Shown here: positions 32,203-43,618 of the stretch, one piece after another
How positions within the stretch are numbered: the stretch's first letter is position 1
Layout of the letters: the number at the start of each line of letters is the position of its first letter
Assembly: GCA_963930775.1 (NCBI GenBank)
Contig: OZ005689.1
Coordinates: 8,754,854-8,818,853 of the forward strand
Direction of reading: 5' to 3'
DNA: 64,000 bases
Source: Cliona cf. orientalis
Taxonomy: Eukaryota; Porifera; Demospongiae; Clionaida; Clionaidae
Translations under genes and position numbers: made by a program
The notes under the pieces: model-generated
The model's input: only the letters and a program-made list of their open reading frames with translations
Database searches by the model: none
What the model was told of the DNA's origin: nothing

Positions 32203-32982
32203 ATGGCCGCTGCTGCTGCTTCATCCACTTCCTCGTCTTCTTGGACCCACAAGAAACTTGTTAAGACCGTCATCAATGATGAACCAACACTCATCCACTG
32301 GCTCCAGACCAAGAGCCTTCTTGCACCAGACATGACATGCCTTAAGTGTGGCAGTCAGTGTCGTATGGTGCGGAGGCGCAGCTCTTACTCTTGGAGGTGC
32401 CCTACCAAAGGCTGCCAGGCGATCAAGAGCATCAGAGAAGGCAGTTTCTTTGGCAGGAGTCACCTAGGGCTAGATGTTATAGTGGAGTTAATGTATTTTT
32501 GGAGTAAGAAGGTGAGGTCATCATTACTACAATTCATAATGCATAATAACAGAGGGAGGGCGGTGGATGGGCACTGGGTTTTTGGAGGAATCGAGCGTGG
32601 CACAACTAAATCATTCATGGTTGTTGTTGAGGATCGGAGCGCTGCAACCCTGATCCCAATAATTCAGCAATACATCCGGCCAGGCAGTGTCATAATCTCT
32701 GATGAGTGGCGAGCTTACAGCACACTATCTTCGCTTGGTTACACTCATCAGACAGTGAACCACTCCCGTAACTTCGTGGACCCAGGCACAGGTGCACACA
32801 CAAACAGCATTGAAGGCTACTGGTCCGTGGTAAAGAGACAGATGAGAAGACAAGGGGTAATGAATACCACCAATGATCTCTTCCCAACTTATTTATTGGA
32901 AAGCTTGTGGAGGAAACGTTTCTGTGGAGAGGAATTTTTTGAAAAATTACTTAGTTGTATAAGTGAACAATACCCTCTATAG
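32203..32982 (+). CDS. Merlin transposase, ISXO2-like, internally deleted
   Basis: 259 aa. The start is the ATG after CAGTT at 32203. Ser/Ala-rich head, then a zinc ribbon (Cys46, Cys49, Cys53, Cys66, Cys71), then the DDE domain: GRAVDGHWVFGGIERG, the second Asp in IISDEWRAY (Asp167), THQTVNHSRNFVDP, and NSIEGYWS (Glu204). Family members have a helix-turn-helix and a first catalytic Asp (IDE-type motif) just before the NRGR motif. Here KKVRSSLLQF runs directly into IMHNNRGRA, so that stretch, some 40-60 residues, is missing with the frame kept open. The protein should bind DNA but not cut it. A minus-strand frame at 32221-32463 is a shadow. Confidence 0.9.
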   Translation: MAAAAASSTSSSSWTHKKLVKTVINDEPTLIHWLQTKSLLAPDMTCLKCGSQCRMVRRRSSYSWRCPTKGCQAIKSIREGSFFGRSHLGLDVIVELMYFWSKKVRSSLLQFIMHNNRGRAVDGHWVFGGIERGTTKSFMVVVEDRSAATLIPIIQQYIRPGSVIISDEWRAYSTLSSLGYTHQTVNHSRNFVDPGTGAHTNSIEGYWSVVKRQMRRQGVMNTTNDLFPTYLLESLWRKRFCGEEFFEKLLSCISEQYPL

Positions 32983-33161
32983 ATTACTTTTACTTACATG
33001 TACTTTAACAACATTCACTTGACTTTCTGTCTCTTGATCATCCCAATCTTGGGGGGGTTAATTGGAACGAGGTGAGCGTTAATTGGAGCGAGGGCAAATC
33101 CCGAAGTGTTAATGTAGTGCTGAAATTCCAACGGCGGTAGTACCTAGCATTCTTTCTTAAC

Positions 33162-33575
33162 TACCGTATTTCCTCGATCAGACGCCGCCCTCGAATAGAC
33201 GCCGCACTCGAATAGTCGCCGCTACCTACACATGCCCGATCTTTACTGTCGCCGCCCTCGAATTATCGCCGCACCCTCTAATTAGAGCCCACTTGCCACG
33301 CCCTTAAACTGTGTCCACGTGCTTATGAGCGGTGCTATTGTACGCAAGAAAGCAATCAAGAGACTAGTAAAGCTTCTGACGAAGGTAGCTAGACGGTGAA
33401 AGCAGCTAGGTATTGAAGCGTAGAACAAACCTTTTCATTATTCTTGTATGCAGTTCTACTACTATGAAACTTTTTGTCGCCGCCCTCGAGTAGTCGCCAC
33501 CCTCGAATAGTCGCCGCTAGTTTCAGCAGAAGGAAAAGATTAGTCGCCGCGGCGTCTACTCGAGGAAATACGGTA
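33162..33575. mobile_element. MITE with TACCGTATTTCCTCGA ends
   Basis: 414 bp with ends TACCGTATTTCCTCGA and TCGAGGAAATACGGTA. The subterminal blocks are GCCGCCCTCGAATA repeats. It splits a sequence that is continuous at 49617-49645 (AGCATTCTTTCTTAA...TTAACCGCAACGAC), which acts as an empty site. Confidence 0.9.
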
Positions 33576-33588
33576 TTAACCGCAACGA

Positions 33589-35770
33589 CACTAAGTAGAA
33601 AAAAAGCAAATTTAAATAATTAAATAAATAATTAAATAATCTAATTCATGGGGGGTTTGGGAGCACTTGGGGGGATAATTTTTATATGAGCACGCAGAAT
33701 GCGTCGAAACTAGAGATTTGATAAGACAGATTTTTGATTCACACCTTACAATTAAAGTTATGGCCCTTTGAAGTTTTCCCATGTTTGTATAGGAAGCCAT
33801 TCATTTGCAATGTTTTCCGCCCACGCGCTACGTGAGGGGCGTGGCCAAGCGCGCACATCAACGTGACGACCATTACCCACTTTTGTCAAAATGGATGTAT
33901 AGGCTGCCTGCTTGCACTGTGTGACTATACTATGCTCAATTATGTGGTGATTTTCGGACAATTTTTTTCTGCTTAGTGTGTGGTCTTGTTACACACTAAT
34001 TAATTAAACACTAAGTAGAAAAAAAAGCAAATTTAAATAATTAAAAAAATAATCTAATTCATGGGGGATTTGGGAGCACTTGGGGGGATAACTTTTACAT
34101 GGGCACGCAGAATGGGTCGAAACTAGAGATTTGATCCTGGGGAATTTTGATTCACGCCTTAGAATTAAAGTTACAGCCCTTTGAAGTTCTCCCATGTTTG
34201 TATAGGAAGCCATGCATTTGCAATGTTTTCCGCCCACGCGCTACGTGAGGGGCGGGGCCACGCGCGCACATTAACGTGACGACCATTACCCACTTAGATC
34301 AAAATTGATGTAGAGGCTGCCTGCTTGCATTGTATGGCTCTACTATGCATCCAGCTCAACTATGTGGCGGTTTTCAAACAATTTTTTTCTGCTTAGTGTT
34401 CTGGTCGCCTTGATAGAAAAAAAAAAAAAAAGATTTTAATTATTGGGACTCTGGGGAGCGGTTGGGACCATAAGTTTTATATGGGCATGCAGAATGGCTC
34501 AAATTACGAACTTTGATCGAGAGACTTTTTTTATTCACGCCCTAGAATTAAAGTTATGGCTCTTTGAAGTTTGTATAGGAAGCCATTCACTTGCAATGTT
34601 TGCCAAAAAATTTTTACGGGCAAACGGGATAAATTAATTTTTAGGCCACGCCCACTTCGCTCGTTGACCACGCCCATTTCTCGCTAGATTGCATGTTCGA
34701 GGTCTTGTGATGCGCTCCAAGACTTCAAATCAACCAAATATTCACTAAGAAACGTCCAAGTAGGTGAGCTAAAGACAGAGGCTTTAGTACTGTAGCTAGC
34801 TAAAGGCATGGGGGATTCTATGAAACCTAGATTTTACACTACTATACAGGCTAAGTATCAGACAGCTAGTCAGAAAGGGGGGTTCATTCGAGCCCATCGA
34901 ACCCCCTCTGGATCCGCCCCTGGACTGTGTGGTGCTTTTCGGACCATTTTTTTCTGCTTAGTGTGTGGTCCCCTTGTTAAACACTAAGTAGAAAAAAAAT
35001 AATAATAATAATTCATGGGGGGTTTGGGAGCACTTGGGGAGATAATTTTTACATGGGCACGCAGAATGGGTCGAAACTAGAGATTTGACCCTGGAGAATT
35101 TTGATTCACGCCTTAGAATTAAAGTTACGGCCCTTTGAAGTTACCCCATATGTTTGTATAGGAAGCCATACATTTGCAATGTTTTCTACGCTAGGGGCGG
35201 GGCCACGCGCGCACATTAACGTGACGACCATTACCCACTTTGGTCAAAATTGATGTACAGGCTGCCTGCTTGCATTGTATGGCTCTACTATGCATCCAGC
35301 TCAACTATGAGGTGGTTTTCGGACATTTTTTTTTCTGCTTAGTGTTCTGGTCTCCTTGTTACACACTAAATAGAAAAAAAATAAATAAAATAATTCGTGG
35401 GGGAACTGGGAGTAGTTGGGGACATAATTTTTACATGGGAACGCAGAATGGGTCAAAACACGAAATTTGATGGCGTAGAATTTTGAATCACGCCTTAGAA
35501 TTAAAGTTACGGCCCTTTAAAGTTTATCCATATGTTTGTATAGGGAACCCATGTGTTTGCAATGTTTTCCGTCCACGCGCTACGTGAAAAACGGGGAATC
35601 CCGTGGTGTGCGTTATTTAGAAAAAAATTCTCAAAATTGGAGTATAGGTTGTTTGCTTGCTTTGTATGGCTCTACTGTGCATCCTAGGTTGTTTACTTGC
35701 TTTGTATGGCTCTATTATGCATCTTAGGTGTATTATGTGGTTTTCTGGACAATTTTTTTCTGCTTAGTGT
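33589..35770 (+). repeat. Array of ~390-bp MITE units B-F
   Basis: Five units in the same orientation, about 33589-33979, 34008-34398, 34408-34961, 34982-35344 and 35365-35770. Each has CACTAAGTAGAAAAAA or an A-run at the start, CATGGGCACGCAGAATGG, TTAGAATTAAAGTTACGGCC, GCCCACGCGCTACGTGA and TTTTTTTCTGCTTAGTG at the end. They are joined by a constant ~22-bp spacer (TCTCCTTGTTACACA). Unit D is split by a relic of a CAGTGGCG-type MITE (about 34640-34925). Frames such as CIVWLYYA on the plus strand come from the repeat. Confidence 0.92.
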
Positions 35771-35817
35771 GCACGCTAGCTTGTTATAACCTAAGATAAA
35801 AGAATATGTGAGTGTGT

Positions 35818-35865
35818 AATATAATGTAATCAATGTAATGTAATGTAATGTAATGTAATGTAAAT
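35818..35865 (+). repeat. TAATG microsatellite
   Basis: About eight AATGT repeats just after array unit F. Confidence 0.85.
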
Positions 35866-35869
35866 AATT

Positions 35870-36595
35870 CATTTGAAGCACAGGAAAAGGTATTGTGCAA
35901 TAATTTTTATATCAGCATGTAGAGTGGATCAAAAATAATAATTGAATCGTCTCAAATTTTTGATTTTCACTTTCAGTTTTGAAATACATATCAAAAGGTT
36001 TTGTACTACCAGTGATCATGCTTACTAGTGTGCTAATACGATAAAGATGGTGTGAGTAGGCGTGACTGGCTGTGATTGACGCCTCCGTTCTACGTATCCT
36101 CCACTACGAAGGAAGATTTCCGAATGTCCCAGGTTCTGAACGAATCGGCAGAAAGGCCATAATAGATGAGATCACCGCTCCTGTTCCCTGTGAATCTCCG
36201 TTCTTTCAGGTTCCTGATGGTGCCCTATTTTTTTTCTTGCAAGCCTCTGTACTCGAGATATTAACGCGGAAAAGCGGGACACTCCCGATTTTTCCATATA
36301 TGCTAATATTAAATTTTTGCGCAAAATCGGCAGAGAGACAAAGCTCCTCCTACTTGTATGCTTGGTATTGGTGCATAGCTAGTGATGCAAAGAAAGTGAT
36401 GCTGGCCTATTTTTTTTTATATGGTGCACCTGGAAGCAGAAAATGGCAAAGAACAAATCTATTTCCATAGAGATAATACATTGACTGAATGTGTCATTTG
36501 TGTGAAAAAGTGTGAGCTTGAGCAAATGATCACCAACTTCTTGATATGCGAGTCGTAGTAGTTTCTGACCACTAAAGTATGAAGGAAATGACTAC
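35870..36595. other. Intergenic with one unrecognised ORF
   Basis: A 132-codon plus-strand frame at 36072-36470 (SERIGRKAIIDEITAPVPC) shows no domain, leader or splice context that I recognise. Its TTTTTTTT runs argue against a gene. Confidence 0.35.
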
Positions 36596-36599
36596 TGTC

Positions 36600-36725
36600 C
36601 AGATGGTGCAATGGTTAAGCTCAGTGTCTGCCAACCAGTGTCAAATGCGTGCACTGGTTCGAATCCCACCCACGGCCAATTTTTTTCCATCTTTTTTTTC
36701 ACTGCCAGTGATGCTAGGATGCTAG
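36600..36725 (+). repeat. tRNA-derived SINE
   Basis: GGTGCAATGGTTAAGCTCAG (A-box region) and CTGGTTCGAATCCCACC (B-box) are spaced like a pol III promoter, followed by a T-rich tail shared with 29035-29070. Confidence 0.6.
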
Positions 36726-36735
36726 GAAGGCAGTC

Positions 36736-37069
36736 CAGTGGCGGATCCAGGATTTCTGAAGGGGGTTGTAGTACACTCTTGCGCGCGAAGCGTGAGCGAA
36801 TTTTGAGAAGCCACGCCCACTTTGGGGCAAAACCACGCCCATTTTTGATCGTTTTTGAGGCAAACTGCCAGCTCCGCCAGTCCAATCGATCCGTTTTCGA
36901 ACGAATTTTCTTCTAAAGCATTCTAACGTGAGCCATAGTAGGAGTTTTTCTTAGTTCTATAGCCAGAAAGGGGAGTTCCATTTAGTTCATCATCAGTACT
37001 TTTTAGTGTTAGATGCAGCCCAAAGGGGGGTACACTTGCACCCCGCTTACCCCCCTGGATCCGCCACTG
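36736..37069. mobile_element. Non-autonomous hAT-like MITE, second copy
   Basis: 334 bp with ends CAGTGGCGGATCCAGG and CCTGGATCCGCCACTG, flanked by the 5-bp repeat CAGTC. The interior has CCACGCCCA blocks, as in 3742-4055. Confidence 0.9.
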
Positions 37070-37180
37070 CAGTCTACATACACCAACAACATTCTATGGG
37101 CAATGCTCCTTATGTTGGATCTAGACTAGGGGATGATTACGTATACAAGCCCCAAGTCACTCTCAGATGTTACGCATTAG

Positions 37181-37392
37181 TGTAATAACTGTGTTTCCTG
37201 ATCTGTTTAATTAGTTGAGTTGTGTTCCTGATTTAGTGATGTAATTGTTAGGTTTATTAATGACGTAATCGTATTGCATAATGCTGTTCTACTTATTGTG
37301 TATGCTCATGTGATATGATCAGTCTGTGCTAAGTCAGTAAAAGACACAAGTACAATAAGACTCAGACTACGCTAGCCCACAGCGGCGTTGCA
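37181..37392 (+). repeat. 5' LTR
   Basis: 212 bp, TGTAATAACTGTG to GCGGCGTTGCA. No strong TATA box is seen. It lacks the 7-bp stretch (GTGGTTT) present in the 3' LTR. Confidence 0.95.
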
Positions 37393-37393
37393 T

Positions 37394-37411
37394 TTGGAGG
37401 TCCCGCCGAGA
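37394..37411 (+). promoter_or_regulatory. Primer binding site
   Basis: TTGGAGGTCCCGCCGAG begins just after the 5' LTR and opens with TGG, as expected for pairing with a tRNA 3' CCA end. The tRNA was not identified. Confidence 0.65.
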
Positions 37412-37458
37412 CCAAAGGTGGCCAAAATACGCAGTGGGACTGTGTTCGTTCGGTTATT

Positions 37459-40400
37459 ATGCCACCTAAGCAAAAGACGAAGGCTGATTTAAAGCAAGCC
37501 GTTGATCAGCTAACAGAGAAGCTCCGAGCCGCTGAGGCGCGTCTCGATGTCGACGTTGAAGCCGAAAGAGACGAGGCTCTGGAGAGAGCCGATGAGGCAG
37601 AGCGGCGTGTGCTCGATCTTGAGCAGGAGATTGGACAGCTCAAGAAAGATCTCGAAGGTACTACGGACCACGTGGCGTCCGAGGTCGAACGCGAGGTCAA
37701 GACAAGATTGAAAAGGGCGGAGTCTGACCTCGCGGGGTCAGAGGAGCATGTGCGTCAATTAGAACTCGAACTTGGCGATGCTCGCGACGAAGTTGACCGC
37801 TTGGAGTGGAAACTCGAGAGCGCCGAGAGAGATGCTGAGCTACAAGCTGCTAGGGTGAGAGAGCAGGCTCAGAGAGACCACAGGAAAGAGCTTGAGGCCA
37901 GAGATGAGCTCATAGCTCTACTGAAAGAGAAGCTGAGTCGGCAGAATGAGCCAAAGGCTATGGATACGGAAGCACCCCCACCGTCCTCAAGCACAGGGAG
38001 CGGGTGTACCCCCGACCCACAGCATAAGAAGGAGACTGTACCTGTGGCCAACAGTGGACGAACGGTACGCCTATCACTACCTACTCTGCCTACATTTTCG
38101 GGTGAAGAGTGTAGGGATGACGAGGACTTGTTTGAGCGATGGGTGCGTAAGTTAGAGAAGTATGCTGAGTTGGAAAGTTGGAGTGACAGGGAGAAGCTAG
38201 TACAGCTCGAGCTACGCTTAAAGGGTAGAGCGGAGCGCCTGTTTGAAGTACTACCTTCAGAGTCAAAGAGCTCCTTCAAGTCTGCTGTAGAAGGCCTGAA
38301 GAAGCGTCTGGCACCTGCCAGGAGAGATGCACTCCTCTCTGCTCAGCTAATGAAAAGGAAGCAGCTGCCATCCGAGTCTGTTGACCAGTATGCGCAGGAA
38401 TTTGAAACACTTTTTGATCGCAGCTATGGTCGTCGATCCGGGATGGACCAAGAGTCGAAGGACCTATTGAAGCGTGACCTATTTGTGCTTGGGCTAAAGA
38501 TGAAGTGGCAGGAAAAAGTTCTTCCATCAGCGAAGACGTTTGCAGACAGCCTGCACCAAGCGAGGGCAGCCGAGGAGCAGGAGCGACAACTGAATGAGCT
38601 CCACAAGCCGCAAGGTAGCAGCAGCAGTGCTGCAACGCCCTCCAATTCAGCTGATCGTGGATCAAGCACTAGTCGTACAGGTCACTCGTCAAACTCCTCC
38701 CGGTATCCTCGCTGCCGAGAATGTGGGAGTACCCGCCACAAGCAGAGGGACTGTCCACAGAGACGACCGCCATCTGAGACACCCGCAAGGGAGAATACTC
38801 GATCTGGCTCGAGTTCAGCAGTCAAGGCTGCACGTGTCACTAGGGGAGAGGAGAGCCTCGATGACCAATGTCGTCGGCTGGCTGATCAGCTTGCAGAAGC
38901 CGAGTACCAAAGGATGAGTAAGTCATACTCCTCCAATGCCGCAGTCGACGCCGTCACAGGTTCGCTTGGCCCCCTCTACTATGCCACTGTTACTGTTGGT
39001 GGTGTTCCTGTGGAAGGCATGGTTGATCCTGGCTCATCAGCAACCATAATGTCATTCAATTTGTTTCAGAAAATTGGACGGAGAGCTGGCATTTTGAAGG
39101 AGGCATTGAAGCCACTCGACTCAGGCCTCGTGCTGCGAGACTACAGCCAGCGACCGATACCAATTGGGGCGTGTGTTGAGCTCACTTTTGAGTGGGGAGG
39201 CAAATCAGTCACCTCAACTGTCTTCCTCCGTTCTGACCTTGGAGTGGGAGGAGAGCCGTGCTTGCTAGGCACGAACGTGGTGATTCTGTTGGGACTGATG
39301 GTGCCAGGTCCTGGAGTGGAACCACGAGGAGGAGATCGAAGCCCAACTGTTTGTTTCGTACAACCCAAACGAGTTCCAGGCGGAGGTGCTGTCATTGTCA
39401 AAGCAAAGTTGCCTAACAGTACTCCTTCAACTGATTCTGTGTTCTTCCAACCAAACCAACGTTGGATGGCAGATACTGGTCTAAAGATCGAAGAGTCCGT
39501 GGTTCAACCTGATGACGAAGGGTGTGTGCATTTGTTGGTCCAGAATCCAAGTCGTGACACGCACAAATTATCCATTGGGACACCTGTGGGACAACTTGAG
39601 CCATGTGTTGAGATATCACCAGGGGAACTGGTTAATGACGAAACGAACGAGGAACCAGTGGGACTGGTAAATCGAATCGATGATAATGTTCAAAAAGAAA
39701 GAGTAGAAAAGTTGAAAGAAATGTTGAGAGTAAGCGAGGAAGGACTGACGCAAGATGAACAAACGAGGGTGCGTGACTTTGTTTTGGAAGCTCATGATGT
39801 GTTTGCACTCTCTGAATTGGAAAGAGGCGAGGTGGAAGGAATCAGGCACGAAATCGACACTGGAGACAGTCCTCCTATACGCCAACCACCTAGGAGAGTT
39901 CCATTCTCCCTCAGGCCAACGATTAAAGGGCTAGTGGACAACATGCTCAAGACCAAGGTAGTGCAAGAGTCGAACAGCCCCTGGAGTAGTCCGGTGGTGC
40001 TGGTGAAAAAGAAGAGTGGCGAGTACCGATTCTGTGTTGATTATCGGGCGCTTAATGCGGTTACTCGGAAAGACGTCTTCCCAATGCCTCGCATCGACGA
40101 CATGTTGGATCAACTTGGTGGCAAGAAGATCTTTACCACTCTCGACGCTCGCTCAGGATACTGGCAGATTAAGATGGGATCTGAATCGCAGGAGAAGACG
40201 GCCTTTTCGACACATGATGGGCTATACGAGTTTCGGGTCATGCCGTTTGGAGTGTGCAATGGGCCGGCAACATTCCAGCGTTTAATGCACCATGCGTTAC
40301 GGGGGTTTGGTGAGTTTTGTAATGTCTATATTGATGATATGATTGTTTTCTCCAGTTCGGTGGGTGAACATCTGGAGCACCTGCAGCTGGTCTTTGATCG

Positions 40401-42507
40401 ATTGAGGGAGGTTGGAGTGAGACTACACCCGGCAAAGTGTGAGTTTGCATCCCCTAAAGTACACTATTTGGGGCATGTTATCACAGCTGAGGGAATCTTA
40501 CCCAATCCTGACAAGGTTAAGGCAGTGAAGGAATTTAGGAATCCCACAAATGTGAAGGAGGTCCGGGAGTTCTTAGGCCTTGCTGGGTACTATCGTCGGT
40601 TTGTACCCAACTTTGCACGGGTAGCTGGGCCGTTGCATTCCCTGACTAGGCAGGAGGTACCATTTCACTGGACCAGGGAATGTCAACAATCTTTTGACAG
40701 TTTGAAACAGTTGCTATCAGAGCCACCTGTACTAGCTTACCCTGATTTTGCTCGCCCGTTCACTTTGCACACTGATGCTAGCGGGAAAGGGTTGGGGGCA
40801 GTGCTAGAACAGGAGGGTGAGGAAGGCAAAAATCACCCTGTGGCTTATGCTAGCCGTACTTTGTCGAAGCATGAGAAAAATTATGGGATCACTGATTTGG
40901 AGGCCTTGGGGGTTGTGTGGGCGCTCAGACACTTTAGAGCGTACCTATTGGGTCATGCTTGTGTGGTTGTCACTGATCATGCTCCACTCCGTGCTCTGCT
41001 TAAGGCTAAGCACCAGTCTGGGAAGCTGGCTAGGTGGGGTCAGACGATTGCTGAGTTCAATGTGGAAATTAAGTATCGTCCGGGTCGTCAGCATAGCAAT
41101 GCGGATGCCCTTTCCAGAGCCCCTCTGGAGTCTGTAAACTCGGTACAGGCAGATGAGACAACCACTAATACGGTTGCTACTGACAATATGGCTAGTCAGC
41201 AGCGAGATGATCCCCAATTAAAGGCTATTATTGAATATCTGGATGGTGGAATATTGCCCACTGACGAGAAGCTTGCCAAGCGTCTGGTTTTGGAGCGGTC
41301 TCGATTCACAATACAAGATGGTGTTTTGTTTTATGTAGATGTGGCTCGTGAGAATTCACTCCGAGTAGCTGTATCTTCCAACTCTCAGAGGAAGTTGTTG
41401 GAGGAAATTCATGGTGGTAGTCTTTCTGGTCATTTTGCTGCTAGGAGTATGTATAATACCCTGGCTAGGCGGTATTAGTGGGAAGGGATGTATGGGGATG
41501 TACATCGTTACTGCCGTGCTTGCCTCACCTGTGCTTCTCACAATGGTACTGGCCGTCGGCACAGAGCTCCACTGCAGCCAATTCCAGTTTCTGGACCCTT
41601 TGAAAGGGTAGGAGTCGACATTATGAAGATGCCGCTGACGGAAAGGGGGAACCAGTACGTGATAGTCTTCATGGATTATCTTACGAAGTGGGTGGAGGCC
41701 TATGCCACTGAGGATCAAACCAGTGAGACTATAGCCAGGTTACTAGTTGATAACATTGTCTGCCGGCATGGGGTACCTGCCGAGTTGTTGTCAGACAGGG
41801 GTCAGAACTTACTATCAGGTCTTATGCAGGAGGTATGCGACTTGCTCGGCATGCACAAGATCAATACCACCGCATACCATCCTCAGTGCGATGGACTCGT
41901 GGAAAACTTTAATAGGACTCTGCAAACAATGTTAGCCAAGCATGCTAAGGAGTTCGGTCCATCATGGGATGTGCACCTCCAGCAGGTGTTATTTGCTTAT
42001 CGGGCTAGACCACACTCTTCAACTGGGGAGTCACCATTCTACATGGTTTATGGTCGTGATCCACGTTTGCCGACCGAAACTGCATTCTCTGAAACCCGCA
42101 CTCAGTATCAGGTCGATGCAGAAGACTATTGTGCAGAATTGACTCGAGGTTTAACGAAAACGTGGCAAGTGGCGAAACAGAACATTGGTAAGGCACAACA
42201 ACGTCAGAAGGTTCAATACGACAAGCATTCGAAGGAGCCCAAGTACCAGGTGGCAGGCAGGGTCATGGTGTTTATGCCTCACGAGAAGACAGACAAACTT
42301 TCACTTCCATATCATGGGCCGTACAGAATTATCGAGGTGTTGACGAATGGATTGTCTGTCAGACCGGTTGACAAGCCTAATGTGAAACCAATACTTGTGA
42401 ATGTTGACCGAGTCACTCCCTGCCCACCTGAGTTGGCCGACGAATCGTGGCTTGGGCCAAAGAAAGAGCGAAAGCGAGCTCGAACTCGCTACAATCTTCG
42501 AAAGTAA
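37459..42507 (+). CDS. Ty3/gypsy gag-pol polyprotein with one internal TAG
   Basis: One frame of 1,683 codons, broken only by TAG at 41476-41478. Gag: long acidic coiled coil (about residues 10-165), capsid-like region from LPTFSGEECRDDED (about 215-380) and a CCHC knuckle CRECGSTRHKQRDC (about 419-432). Protease: VDPGSSATIM near 521, with DPG in place of the usual D-S/T-G. RT: IDTGDSPPIRQPPRR (about 798) to the YIDD box at 957. RNase H: HTDASGKGLGAVL near 1102 and the HSNADALS motif. Integrase: HHCC zinc site (HGGSLSGH ... CRACLTC) with the TAG between its His and Cys pairs, catalytic core VDIMKMP, LSDRG and LVENFNRT, then the GPY motif HGPYRIIEV and a basic tail. Gag and Pol share one frame with no shift. 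The TAG probably inactivates integration, unless it is read through. Confidence 0.95.
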
Positions 42508-42530
42508 ACTTTGAACACCCGAGGACGTGT

Positions 42531-42548
42531 GAGATAGGGAGCGGGTGA
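42531..42548 (+). promoter_or_regulatory. Polypurine tract
   Basis: GAGATAGGGAGCGGG just before the 3' LTR, the expected plus-strand primer site. Confidence 0.7.
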
Positions 42549-42767
42549 TGTAATAACTGTGTTTCCTGATCTGTTTAATTAGTTGAGTTGTGTTCCTGAT
42601 TTGTGGTTTAGTGATGTAATTGTTAGGTTTATTAATGACGTAATCGTATTGCATAATGCTGTTCTACTTATTGTGTATGCTCATGTGATATGATCAGTCT
42701 GTGCTAAGTCAGTAAAAGACACAAGTACAATAAGACTCAGACTACGCTAGCCCACAGCGGCGTTGCA
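42549..42767 (+). repeat. 3' LTR
   Basis: 219 bp, identical to the 5' LTR by eye except for a 7-bp insertion about 60 bp from its start. Confidence 0.95.
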
Positions 42768-42935
42768 TTAGTATTATGACATTATAGTAATCAATGTTTG
42801 CAACTTGAGATTTTCTGCCTTACCACATACCTGACCTATTATAGCAGACATGTATGATAGAAAATGGTGACATACCGTTAACTAATTACTGCTTGATAAA
42901 ATTCTTTTTTCTTAGGTTGTGGTTTAGCTTGTTAC

Positions 42936-43175
42936 ACACTAAGTAGAAAAGAAAAAACTAAATTAATTTGTGGAGGAATTGGGAGCACTTGGGAACGTAA
43001 TTTTTACATGGGCACGCAGAATGGGTCGAAAAACGAGATTTGATATGAGAAAATTTTGATTCACGCCTTAGAATTAAAGTTACGGCCCTTTAAAGTTTAC
43101 CCATATGCTTGTATAGGGAAGCCATGTGTTTGCAATGTTTTGAGTCCCGGTGTGCGTTATTTAGAAAATCGCTAG
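42936..43175 (+). repeat. Array unit G, 3'-truncated
   Basis: Begins CACTAAGTAGAAAAG and follows the unit through CATGTGTTTGCAATGTTTTG, then leaves the consensus. A further scrap with CATCCAGCTCAACTATGTGG lies at 44400-44445. Confidence 0.8.
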
Positions 43176-43379
43176 TCCAGTACATGCATAGGCTACCATG
43201 GAGCTGGTATTGCATCCAGAGACTTGCTGAATGGATGAAGAATCAGCCACAACAGTAACTCTCCCGTTTTTGCTGAGAGGTGGGTGGGGTAATACAGCTA
43301 TAGTTTTACATTATGTATGTGTGGATGTGTGGGAAAGTACATCTAGTTGAGAAACATAACTATAATTGTTTTGTGCTTT

Positions 43380-43550
43380 TCCCCTAGCCTTGTGTGTGTG
43401 CTGTGGTGATCTTGAGTACTAGTACGAAGTACCGTGTTGCAGGGGCCACAGGTACTGAACCTCTTCCCCTAGACTTGTGTGTGTGTGCTGTGGTGATCTT
43501 GAGTACTAGTAGGAAGTAACATATTGTAGCGGCCACTGGTACTGAATCTC
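43380..43550 (+). repeat. Tandem duplication of ~85 bp
   Basis: CCCCTAGMCTTGTGTGTG, GGTGATCTTGAGTACTAGTA and GGTACTGAA occur twice in a row with a few differences. Confidence 0.88.
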
Positions 43551-43618
43551 AACACTGATCATAATATATTATACTCTGAGTTTCTAGGCTCTATTAGGAG
43601 CATACTCAGGCGCATTAA

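Larger units (their letters stand above)
31947..33142. mobile_element. Merlin-type DNA transposon (IS1595/ISXO2 relative)
   Basis: About 1.2 kb, with inverted ends TACTACCGCCGT and ACGGCGGTAGTA continuing as GGAATTTC and TACATTAACACTTC. It encloses one transposase frame. No exact 8-9-bp target duplication could be seen. The right flank (AGCATTCTTTCTTAA) is shared with 49617, so the insertion lies in a duplicated module. Confidence 0.88.
37181..42767 (+). mobile_element. Full-length young Ty3/gypsy LTR retrotransposon
   Basis: 5.6 kb, bounded by LTRs 37181-37392 and 42549-42767 that start TG and end CA, with TTAG target duplications at 37177-37180 and 42768-42771. By eye the LTRs differ only by a 7-bp insertion in the 3' copy, so insertion was recent. 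It carries a primer site, one long gag-pol frame and a purine tract. The domain order PR-RT-RH-IN is that of Ty3/gypsy. Confidence 0.97.

Noticed and set aside
37506-38279. Long minus-strand frames across gag
   Set aside because: Shadows of the coiled-coil gag codons; the plus frame carries all the domains.
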